A stretch of 6,419 bases of DNA from an uncultured bacterium (GTDB taxonomy: Bacteria > Planctomycetota > UBA1135 > UBA2386). The notes under the pieces are model-generated. The model was given only the letters and a program-made list of their open reading frames with translations. It was not told where the DNA came from and made no database searches. The DNA is taken from positions 1 through 6,419 of the forward strand of contig CALKYL010000017.1 in assembly GCA_938003515.1 (NCBI GenBank), read 5' to 3'. The position numbers and the translations under genes were made by a program. Position 1 is the stretch's first letter; each line of letters opens with the position of its first letter. Below, piece after piece: positions 1-5,958 of this stretch.

Positions 1-192
1 AACCATCGCGGCCCGCACGTAGGCGGGGTCCTCGAGCTCTTCGGGGAGCGCGCCGGCGCGGCGCAGCTCGTCGTCCGACAGCTCGCGGCGCGCGCACCGG
101 CCGTCGCGCAGCAGCGCCCAGAGCGCGTCCAGGTCGGCGGCGCCGGGCACTCGGCACGCCATGCCGACGAGGGCGATGTCGGTTCCTGCCAT
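1..192 (-). CDS. Type I polyketide synthase, N-terminal ketosynthase fragment (partial, runs off left edge)
   Basis: Only the first 64 residues are inside the window and the frame is open to base 1. Residues 5-18 read DIALVGMACRVPGA, followed by LWALLRDG (24-31), an acidic SDDEL segment (39-43) and DPAYV (55-59). This series is the standard opening of type I PKS ketosynthase domains, which carry out decarboxylative condensation of acyl units. FabF/FabB-type synthases open differently. The ketosynthase begins at residue 5, so no loading, docking or other domain precedes it. The ATG at 192-190 is the only possible start: an in-frame TAG lies at 216-214 and no GTG or TTG falls between. No Shine-Dalgarno sequence is visible; a hairpin ends 12 bases upstream instead. 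The gene lies on the same strand as the secreted protein upstream (87-bp gap). The KS family is near certain, but module type and product cannot be told. Confidence 0.88.
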   Translation of the reverse strand, partial: MAGTDIALVGMACRVPGAADLDALWALLRDGRCARRELSDDELRRAGALPEELEDPAYVRAAMV

Positions 193-204
193 GCGAACGG
201 GGCT

Positions 205-224
205 TCGGTCGCTCTATCGACCGA
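205..224 (-). promoter_or_regulatory. Perfect 7-bp hairpin in the leader of the PKS gene
   Basis: TCGGTCG at 205-211 pairs perfectly with CGACCGA at 218-224 around a 6-base loop. The hairpin ends 12 bases before the PKS ATG, at the place where a ribosome-binding site would be expected or just upstream of it. No U-run follows it on either strand, so a classical intrinsic terminator is unlikely. It could be a translation-control hairpin, a transcript-end stem for the upstream gene, or a dimeric protein's operator. The structure is seen directly; the role is inferred. Confidence 0.4.
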
Positions 225-240
225 CCGACCTCGCCGCGGC

Positions 241-256
241 CACGCGCGCGCGCGCG
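241..256. repeat. Alternating pyrimidine-purine (CG) tract
   Basis: A 16-base run of strictly alternating pyrimidine and purine, almost all CG steps (one CA), lies in the 87-bp spacer between the secreted-protein stop and the PKS start. Such tracts can adopt Z-DNA under negative supercoiling. In such GC-rich DNA it may also be a chance result of composition. Three CGAC units (218-229) lie nearby and partly overlap the hairpin. Confidence 0.45.
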
Positions 257-279
257 GGCGATGGCACGGGGCGTTCGCG

Positions 280-1290
280 TCAGCGCGGCGCCCGCGTCAG
301 CAGGTTCCGCATCAGCCGCTCGTTGCCCGGATCGAGCCCGATCCACGTCCACCACAGCGGCACGCCGAGCGTCACGACTTCGCCGCCGCCGGCGGTGCGT
401 GCGACCGCGGCGACCGGCCACGCGGGGTAGACGTCGAGCGTCACGAGCGGCTGCGCGCGTTCGTCGCGCAGCTCGGTCGGCGTCGGCCGCGGCCACGCGA
501 GCCCGGCGACGCCGACGGCCAGCGGATCGGCGGCGAGCGCGTCCGCATCGGCGCGGAGCACGGCCGCGCCCGGGGGCTCTTCGTCGTGCATCTCGAGCCC
601 GAACGCCTCGACGACCTCGTTCGCCTTCCGGACCGTGCCCGCGTAGAACGAGCTCGCGCACACGACGACGCGGCCGCCGCCGCAGACGAAGCCGTGCAGC
701 AGGGTGACGTCGTGGTCCGTCAGCCGCAGCAGGCCGTTCTCGCACAGCAGGACGACGTCGGCGAGGCGCAACCGGTCGACGTCCAGGCGGTTGCCGTGGA
801 CGGGCTCGACGACGTAGTGGGCCGCGAGCTTGCCGGCGGCGACGACGCGACGCGCCGGATCGAACACGGCGTCGTCGTCGGTCGACTGCGCATCGAACGG
901 CCCGTCGACGAACAGCACGCGCGTCTGGCCGGGCAACGGCGGCAGCGCGACCGCCGCGACCGGAACCGCGAGCTCGCGGTCGCCGCGATGCACCCGGATG
1001 GTGCCTTCGAGCGCGCCCGGCGCTTCCAGCCGCAGCTGGATCGCGAGCCGATCGGGCCGGCAGTAGAGCACGCGCACGAACGGCGGCGCGTCGACCCGTG
1101 CGTCACCCGCGGCGTCCGCCCCCCACTCGAGCCGGGTCGAGCCCTGCACGGTGCCGCCGACCGGGACGGTGCCGAAGCGGAGCGCCGGCGGACACGCCTC
1201 GGGTCCGTTCTGCTGCGCGGCGGCGCCTGGGACGGAGGCGAGCGTGAGCGTGAGCGCGAGCGCGAGACCCGACGACCCCGGTTTCGACAT
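280..1290 (-). CDS. Secreted protein with Ig-like N-terminal part and ThuA/GATase-like C-terminal part
   Basis: 336 aa. Residues 1-25 form a signal peptide with a repetitive hydrophobic core (LALALTLTLAS) and an AAA cleavage site before QQ, so the protein is exported. Residues about 36-115 contain FGTVPVGGTV and alternating strands, resembling DUF1573/ASPM-HYDIN-type beta-sandwich domains. Residues about 123-235 carry RVLFVDGPF, LADVVLLCENGLL, LLHGFVCGGGRVVV and the helix KANEVVEAFGLEM. That pattern fits the flavodoxin-like fold of ThuA and class I glutamine-amidotransferase-like proteins. A tail follows with VTLGVPLWWTWIG (306-318). I see no convincing catalytic Cys-His-Glu triad, so it may be a binding or scaffold protein. 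It starts 31 bp after the kinase stop on the same strand and is probably co-transcribed with it. No strong ribosome-binding site is visible. The domain assignments rest on motif shape only. Confidence 0.8.
   Translation of the reverse strand: MSKPGSSGLALALTLTLASVPGAAAQQNGPEACPPALRFGTVPVGGTVQGSTRLEWGADAAGDARVDAPPFVRVLYCRPDRLAIQLRLEAPGALEGTIRVHRGDRELAVPVAAVALPPLPGQTRVLFVDGPFDAQSTDDDAVFDPARRVVAAGKLAAHYVVEPVHGNRLDVDRLRLADVVLLCENGLLRLTDHDVTLLHGFVCGGGRVVVCASSFYAGTVRKANEVVEAFGLEMHDEEPPGAAVLRADADALAADPLAVGVAGLAWPRPTPTELRDERAQPLVTLDVYPAWPVAAVARTAGGGEVVTLGVPLWWTWIGLDPGNERLMRNLLTRAPR
1240..1266 (-). repeat. Hexanucleotide tandem repeat inside the signal-peptide coding region
   Basis: Four tandem copies of GAGCGY (two GAGCGT, then two GAGCGC) plus a further GAG are read on the plus strand. 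On the coding strand they encode the alternating Leu-Ala/Leu-Thr core of the signal peptide of the secreted protein. Because the unit is six bases, slippage would lengthen or shorten the hydrophobic core by two residues without breaking the frame. Confidence 0.7.
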
Positions 1291-1321
1291 GCCCCGATGG
1301 TAGCGCTGCGGCCCGGCGAGC

Positions 1322-4300
1322 TCAGCGCGGCGCGAGTTCGACCTCGGGCGGCGCGCTCCAGACCACGACGTACGACGGCGAGCCGGGCAGGTGGCTGAGC
1401 GCGACCAGCCGGCGGCCGCCGGCGACGAACGCGACGCCTTCGACCGGCTTGAGCGCGTCGTCGAGCACGAGCAGCTCGCTGCCGGCGCGGTCCCAGATCG
1501 CGACCTGGGCCTCCCCGGTGCCGATCGCGATGCGGCGGCCGTCCGGCGACACCGCCGCGCTCATCGGGCTCGACGCCCGACCGAACGGCGACAGCGCGTC
1601 GGCGCCGGCAGCACGGCGGCGCATCGCCTCGCCGGTGACGAACAGCTCGCCGCCGCCCGCCGCGACCGTGAACATCCCGGCCGCGCCCGGCGCGCTGGCG
1701 ACGAACCGCCCGGCCGCCGCGTCGAACCAGTGCAATCGCTCGTCGGTGCCGACGAACACGAACCGGTCGCCCTCGCGGGCAAACGAGTGCGAGACCGGCG
1801 CCTGGACGTCGTGCAGCAGCTCGAGCTCGGGCACGCGGAAGACGCGCACCCGCCCGCGATACAACGTGCTCGCGACGAGCAGGCGCTCCGACGCGTCGAG
1901 CTCGAGCTTGCCGAGCGGCGCGCCGGTCACGTCCACCGCGCGCCGCGCGCCGGTCGCGCGGTCGATCGCGACCAGCCTGGACCCGCCGACGTAGACGGTG
2001 TCGTCGGTCAGCGCGCATCCGTACAGGTTGGCCCCGGTCTCGATCTCGTGGAGCGAGCGCAGGGTCCCCGCGTCCCAGACGAACAGCCGGCCCTTCGTGT
2101 CGACGACGGCGAACGCCGATCCGTCGGCGGTCGTCGACAGGTCGTTCGCGTCGTAGCCGGCCCACAGCTCCACCGCGACCGGCGGCGGCTCGGCGGACCA
2201 CAGCTTGACCACGCGGTCCCGCGACGCGCTCGCCACGCGGCCGCCCTCGGGGGACACGGAGAGCGCGACGACGCCGACGGCGTGCCCGAACAGGCCGCCT
2301 TCGGGCTCGAGCGTGTCGGCGTGCCACGCCGTGATCGCCCCGCGCCACCAGCCGCGGCTCGAGTAGACCCACCGACCGTCCGGCGAGACCGCGACGTGGT
2401 GCGTCTCGGTGCCGGTCTCGCGCACCTGCAAGAGCTCGGCCGTGGCCACCGACCGCTTCTGCAGCGAACCGCCGCAGCCCGCGAACAGGACGGCGCCGTC
2501 GAAGGAGATCGCGAGCGACTTGACGCCCTCGCGACCGGCGTCTCCCGAGCACAGGAGCGCACCGGTGCGCCCGGAGCGCACCTCCACGCCGTGGTCGGTG
2601 CCGAGTACCAGCCGTTCGCCGTCGGGCGTGAACGCCATCGCCCACGCGAACGTGTCCATGCGGCAGAACACCGACGGGTCCGCGTCACCGGCCAGGTCGT
2701 AGACGGTGACGACGCCGCTGTTCCGCGACGTCAGCGCGCGCGCGCCGTCGGGGAACACCGCGAGCGAGCGCGGCTCGACGGCGTCGGCGCCTTCGGCGAG
2801 CACGCGGCGCGAGCCGTCGGCGAGATCGAGCGCGACCAGGCGGCCGCCGGTCTGCGCGACGAGGCGCCCGCTCTCGCGGTGCAGCACCGACCGATGACAA
2901 CCCTCGAGGAAGTAGCCCCGGCTCATGCGGCCGTCGCGGCCGCGCACCTCGAGCAGGCCGCTCGCGTAGCAGAGCAGCAGCTCGTCCTCGGTCAGCCAGT
3001 GCACGCCGGTGATCGGCAGCGCCGTCTCGAACGTCTCGTCGGCGCCGTCGCAGCGGGCGGCGAGGTGCCGCCACTCCCAGTCGCGCAGCGCGCCGCCGCA
3101 GGCGTCGAGGTGCTGCACGGCCTTGGGCGCGTCGCCGATCTCCAGGGCCGCGCGCGCGGCCGCGAGGTTCGCCGCGTACGCGCTCAAGACCGCCGCGTCG
3201 CCGCGCTCGACCGCCGTGCGCCGCGCGTCGTCGACCTGCCGCAGCGACCACGCGAGCCCGACGATCACCGCGGCCACGAGCAGCGTGCCCGCGATCGTCG
3301 CGGCGACCGCGAGCCGATGGCGCGCGACGAAGCGGCGCAGCACGTAGAGCGCGGCCGGCTCGCGCGCGAGCACCGGTTCGCTGCGTCGGTAGCGCTGCAC
3401 GTCCTCGATCAGCGCTGCGACCGTCTGGTAGCGGCTGTCCGGGTCCTTGGCCAGCGCGCGGCGCACGATCCACTCCAGGTCGCCGCGGAGCCGGCGCAGC
3501 AGCGCGCCCTCGGCCGTCGCGCGCCGTTCGGCGACGCCCGCCGGGCCGCGTTCGGCCTCGATCACCGCCGAGCGGAACGAGCGCGGCTCGTGGTCGCAGA
3601 CGACCCGCACGATCTCGGCGACGTTGGCGGTCTGCAGGAGCCGCCGCGGGAACGGCAGGTCCCCGGTCAGGAGCTCGAACAGGAGCACGCCGAGCGCGTA
3701 GACGTCGGTCCGGGTGTCGACCGCGCGGCCGGCCGCCTGCTCGGGGCTCATGTAGGCCGGCGTGCCGACGAGCGCGCCTTCGCGGGTCAGCAGCGTGTCG
3801 ACGGCCTCGTCGAACAGCACCTTCGCGACCCCGAAGTCGATGACCTTCGGCACCGGGCGGCCGTCCCGGTCCGACACCAGCACGTTGCCGGGCTTGAGGT
3901 CGCGGTGCACGACGCTGCGCTGGTGCGCGTGCTGCACGGCCGCGCAGACGTCGAGGAACAGCGCGAGCCGCTCCGGGATCGACAGCTTCCGAAGGTCGCA
4001 GAAGCGCGTGATCGGCTCACCGTCGACGAGCTCCATCGCGAAGTAGTGCACGCCGTCCGGCGTGCGGCCGGCGTCGTAGATCTGCGCGATGCCGGGGTGC
4101 TGCATGCGCGCGAGGGTCTGGCGTTCGACCTGGAAGCGCAGCTGCGAGCGCTCGTCGATGCGGCTCCGGTGCAGCACCTTGAGCGCGACCGTGCGGGCGA
4201 CCGGCTCCCGCTGCTCGGCGCGGTAGACGGTCCCGAAGCCGCCTTCGCCGATCAGCTCGCGGATCTCGAACGGGCCGACGCGTTCGGGCAGCGCGGCCTC

Positions 4301-4528
4301 CTGCAGCGGCTCGCGCGCCCGGCCGAGCACGTCGTCCCCGACGGTGATCGCCGCGATGTGCGCCCGCAGCGCCGCGCGCCACCGCGGGTGCTCGTCGCAG
4401 AGCCGGTCCAGCGAGGCGCGGCGGGTGGCCGCCTCCCCGTCGAACCAGATCTCGTAGACCCGGGCTTCGAGCTCCTCGGGGAGCTCCGGCAGCTCGTCCG
4501 CGACGCGGCCCTCTCGGTGCTCAGCCAT
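1322..4528 (-). CDS. Transmembrane Ser/Thr protein kinase with C-terminal WD40-type double propeller
   Basis: 1068 aa. Residues 1-80 form an acidic helical leader. The kinase domain spans about 87-380 and is complete: glycine loop GEGGFGTVY (94-102), catalytic lysine K117, alpha-C E135, HRDLKPGN (208-215), DFG (231-233), GTPAYMSPEQ (255-264) and D275 in TDVYALG. It should therefore be an active Hanks-type kinase. One hydrophobic helix at about 405-428 crosses the membrane. A helical linker ends in LRDWEWRHL (481-489), typical of planctomycete WD40 kinases. Residues about 500-1060 hold WD40-like blades such as SPDGRWVYSS and a canonical blade at 746-779 (FGHAVGV...VVKLW). The length suits two seven-bladed propellers, probably outside the membrane as sensor or docking surface. 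The ATG at 4528 is the only start after the in-frame TAG at 4549-4547. It is divergent from the sigma factor and probably leads an operon with the secreted protein. Confidence 0.95.
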   Translation of the reverse strand: MAEHREGRVADELPELPEELEARVYEIWFDGEAATRRASLDRLCDEHPRWRAALRAHIAAITVGDDVLGRAREPLQEAALPERVGPFEIRELIGEGGFGTVYRAEQREPVARTVALKVLHRSRIDERSQLRFQVERQTLARMQHPGIAQIYDAGRTPDGVHYFAMELVDGEPITRFCDLRKLSIPERLALFLDVCAAVQHAHQRSVVHRDLKPGNVLVSDRDGRPVPKVIDFGVAKVLFDEAVDTLLTREGALVGTPAYMSPEQAAGRAVDTRTDVYALGVLLFELLTGDLPFPRRLLQTANVAEIVRVVCDHEPRSFRSAVIEAERGPAGVAERRATAEGALLRRLRGDLEWIVRRALAKDPDSRYQTVAALIEDVQRYRRSEPVLAREPAALYVLRRFVARHRLAVAATIAGTLLVAAVIVGLAWSLRQVDDARRTAVERGDAAVLSAYAANLAAARAALEIGDAPKAVQHLDACGGALRDWEWRHLAARCDGADETFETALPITGVHWLTEDELLLCYASGLLEVRGRDGRMSRGYFLEGCHRSVLHRESGRLVAQTGGRLVALDLADGSRRVLAEGADAVEPRSLAVFPDGARALTSRNSGVVTVYDLAGDADPSVFCRMDTFAWAMAFTPDGERLVLGTDHGVEVRSGRTGALLCSGDAGREGVKSLAISFDGAVLFAGCGGSLQKRSVATAELLQVRETGTETHHVAVSPDGRWVYSSRGWWRGAITAWHADTLEPEGGLFGHAVGVVALSVSPEGGRVASASRDRVVKLWSAEPPPVAVELWAGYDANDLSTTADGSAFAVVDTKGRLFVWDAGTLRSLHEIETGANLYGCALTDDTVYVGGSRLVAIDRATGARRAVDVTGAPLGKLELDASERLLVASTLYRGRVRVFRVPELELLHDVQAPVSHSFAREGDRFVFVGTDERLHWFDAAAGRFVASAPGAAGMFTVAAGGGELFVTGEAMRRRAAGADALSPFGRASSPMSAAVSPDGRRIAIGTGEAQVAIWDRAGSELLVLDDALKPVEGVAFVAGGRRLVALSHLPGSPSYVVVWSAPPEVELAPR

Positions 4529-4568
4529 GGTCTCGCGCTCTGCATGCTACCTGCTGTAACCTCGTGCC
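4529..4568. promoter_or_regulatory. 40-bp divergent spacer between kinase and sigma-factor genes
   Basis: Only 40 bp separate the kinase ATG from the sigma-factor GTG, and they include a GCATGC palindrome at 4542-4547. A weak -10-like TACCTG (4548-4553) faces the sigma gene 15 bases before its start. A TAGCAT (4549-4544) faces the kinase, also 15 bases before its start. If these are used, both messages would be almost leaderless and the two promoters would overlap, so transcription in the two directions would be mutually coupled. No clear -35 element or strong Shine-Dalgarno was found for either gene. The geometry is certain; the box assignments are weak. Confidence 0.4.
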
Positions 4569-5156
4569 GTGCCCGAGGAACTGGACGACCTGCTCGACGG
4601 CGCCTCGCGCGGCGACGACGCGACGCTCGACCGGCTCGTGGCGCGCTACCTGCCGCGCCTGCACGCCTACGTGCGCGTGCACATGGGACCGGGCCTGCGG
4701 CGCCGCGAAGCGACGGCCGACGTGGTGCAGTCGATCTGCCGCGAGGTGCTCGAGGAGCGCGGGCGCTTCGAGTTCCGCGGCGAGGGCGCGTTCCTCAGCT
4801 GGCTCCTGACCGCGGCGATGAACAAGCTGCGCGAACGCGCCCGGTTCTTCGGCCGGCAGCGCCGCGATCCGGCGCGGGAGGAGCTGCTGCCCGACAGCGC
4901 CGCCTACGAGGGCCTGACGCCGAGCCGCGAGGTGATGGACCAGGAGGAGATCCAACGGCTCGAGGCGGCGCTCGACGAACTGCCCGACGACTACCGGGAG
5001 GTGGTCGTGCTCGCCCGCCTGGTCGGGCTGCCGCACGTCGACGTCGCCGCGCACATGGGCCGCACGGTGCCGTCGGTGCGCAACCTGCTCGGCCGCGCGA
5101 TCGCACGACTCGGTCAGACGATGCGGCGCGGCGACGGTTCCGGGCCGGACGCGTAG
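4569..5156 (+). CDS. ECF-type RNA polymerase sigma factor, kinase-linked
   Basis: 195 aa. Sigma region 2 occupies about 20-95 and region 4 about 128-182 (LDELPDDYREVVVLARLVGLPHVDVAAHMG, then a recognition helix with PSVRNLLGRAI). There is no region 1.1 or 3, as in ECF factors. The stretch DVVQSICREVLEERGRFEFRGE (51-72) is characteristic of planctomycete ECFs found beside kinases. In region 2.2 the usual DAED before (L/V)VQ reads A48-T49-A50-D51: two acidic residues are missing and a threonine stands between them. No anti-sigma gene is adjacent; the divergent neighbour is the kinase. The start is GTG at 4569, because an in-frame TAA lies at 4557-4559 and no other start codon follows before it. 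The gene ends 100 bp before the convergent lipoprotein gene. The family is sure; the target promoters are unknown. Confidence 0.93.
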   Translation: MPEELDDLLDGASRGDDATLDRLVARYLPRLHAYVRVHMGPGLRRREATADVVQSICREVLEERGRFEFRGEGAFLSWLLTAAMNKLRERARFFGRQRRDPAREELLPDSAAYEGLTPSREVMDQEEIQRLEAALDELPDDYREVVVLARLVGLPHVDVAAHMGRTVPSVRNLLGRAIARLGQTMRRGDGSGPDA

Positions 5157-5229
5157 CGGACACGCCATACGGCGGTCAGTGCCGCGCGCGCGCCGACGTC
5201 TCGCCCGACCTGCCCGATTCCGGCCGATC

Positions 5230-5247
5230 GCCGGCGCCGAAGCCGGC
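5230..5247. terminator. GC hairpin in convergent spacer, weak terminator candidate
   Basis: GCCGGC at 5230-5235 and again at 5242-5247 can pair around a six-base loop. An alternative pairing uses CGGCCG at 5221-5226 and 5244-5249. It lies between two converging stop codons (5156 and 5257), where a bidirectional terminator would be expected. No T-run follows on either side, and such short palindromes arise easily at this GC content. It is therefore only a candidate. The rest of the 100-bp spacer shows nothing recognisable. Confidence 0.2.
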
Positions 5248-5256
5248 CGCGAGGTC

Positions 5257-5925
5257 CTACCGCAGAGCCGGCGTCACCGCGAAGTCGTCGAAGGAGGTGC
5301 GGGCGTCGGCCTTGGTCCAGAGGCCCACCCCGCCCGTCACGAGGATCGTGTCGTCGTGCACGTCGAGCAGCTTCAGGCCGTCGAGCCAGCACACGATGTG
5401 GTCGCCCTCGTGGGCGACCTCGATCCGGTGCCATTGCCCCACCCGCACGTCGGCGAGCGCCGTGGCGAGCTGCCGCCGCACGCCGTCTCGGACCACGTAG
5501 ACGCGGTAGTTCGCCTCGAGCGGGTTGAAGCGACAGACGTAGTAGTTGTCCGCGTCCTGCACGCGCCACATCGGCCCGCCGCCCTGGTCGACGACGCCGG
5601 CGTCGGCGCGCACGGCCAGGGACAGGCGGCCGTCCTGGAAGGCGGGCAGGTCGCGCCAGAAGACGTTGAAGCGGTCCTCGGAGTCGTGGTCGATCTCGGT
5701 GACCGCCAGCACGTTCGGCGGCGAGATCGCGCCGGGGTCGGCGCGCTGGGCCCAGGTCGCGTCGGGCCCCCTGCCGCCCGTGCTGCCGGCGCGCCACGCG
5801 GACAGGGCGTTGTCGAAGCCGAACGCGCCGGGGGTCGGCTCGAGCCGCGGCGCGCCGCTGCACGCCGTCAGGGCCCAGAGGCAGGCGAGTGCCGAGAGAC
5901 GACGTCCGGTGAGGCGCTGCTCCAT
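5257..5925 (-). CDS. Lipoprotein with DUF1080/LamG-like (concanavalin-fold) domain
   Basis: 222 aa. The N-terminus is a lipoprotein signal: basic residues, a hydrophobic stretch and lipobox LTAC with C22 as the lipidated cysteine, so the protein is probably membrane-anchored outside the cytoplasm. The mature part matches the jelly-roll family often annotated as DUF1080 or 'family 16 glycoside hydrolase-like'. Key segments are GGPMWRVQDADNYYV (115-129), NPLEANYRVYVV (134-145), GQWHRIEV (163-170), WLDG (180-183) and VGLWTKADARTSFDDF (200-215). Such proteins are thought to bind or process glycans, but I see no glycoside-hydrolase family 16 catalytic ExDxxE motif, so binding is the safer guess. 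It lies 33 bp downstream of the hypothetical gene on the same strand, so co-transcription is likely, and it converges with the sigma-factor gene. The ATG at 5925 directly precedes a sensible signal peptide. Confidence 0.85.
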   Translation of the reverse strand: MEQRLTGRRLSALACLWALTACSGAPRLEPTPGAFGFDNALSAWRAGSTGGRGPDATWAQRADPGAISPPNVLAVTEIDHDSEDRFNVFWRDLPAFQDGRLSLAVRADAGVVDQGGGPMWRVQDADNYYVCRFNPLEANYRVYVVRDGVRRQLATALADVRVGQWHRIEVAHEGDHIVCWLDGLKLLDVHDDTILVTGGVGLWTKADARTSFDDFAVTPALR

Positions 5926-5958
5926 GGCCGCGAAGTGTAGTCAGGCCGTGCGGCGCCG

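Noticed and set aside
261..707. An Arg/Ala-rich plus-strand frame at the left
   Set aside because: It is antisense to the secreted protein and has low-complexity composition only.
720..2645. A 641-codon minus-strand frame overlapping the kinase and secreted-protein genes
   Set aside because: It is Arg-rich and of low complexity, and is a shifted reading of two well-supported genes. It contains no motifs.
4529..4568. A small anti-sigma gene expected beside an ECF factor
   Set aside because: The 40-bp spacer is too small, and the gene downstream of the sigma factor is convergent and encodes a lipoprotein, so no adjacent anti-sigma exists here.
4521..5168. A 215-codon minus-strand frame opposite the sigma factor
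   Set aside because: It is the antisense shadow of the sigma-factor gene, whose regions 2 and 4 are clear.
5157..5256. A possible small gene or RNA in the convergent spacer
   Set aside because: No start with a plausible frame, no tRNA-like fold and no conserved RNA motif was recognised.
1391..5500. A 1369-codon open frame on the plus strand, antisense to the kinase and crossing the sigma gene and the convergent spacer
   Set aside because: Its translation is an Arg/Ala/Asp/Val/His-rich string without domains. Such long antisense frames arise in very GC-rich genes because stop codons are rare. The opposing frame has complete kinase motifs, and the sigma-factor frame is clear in another phase.
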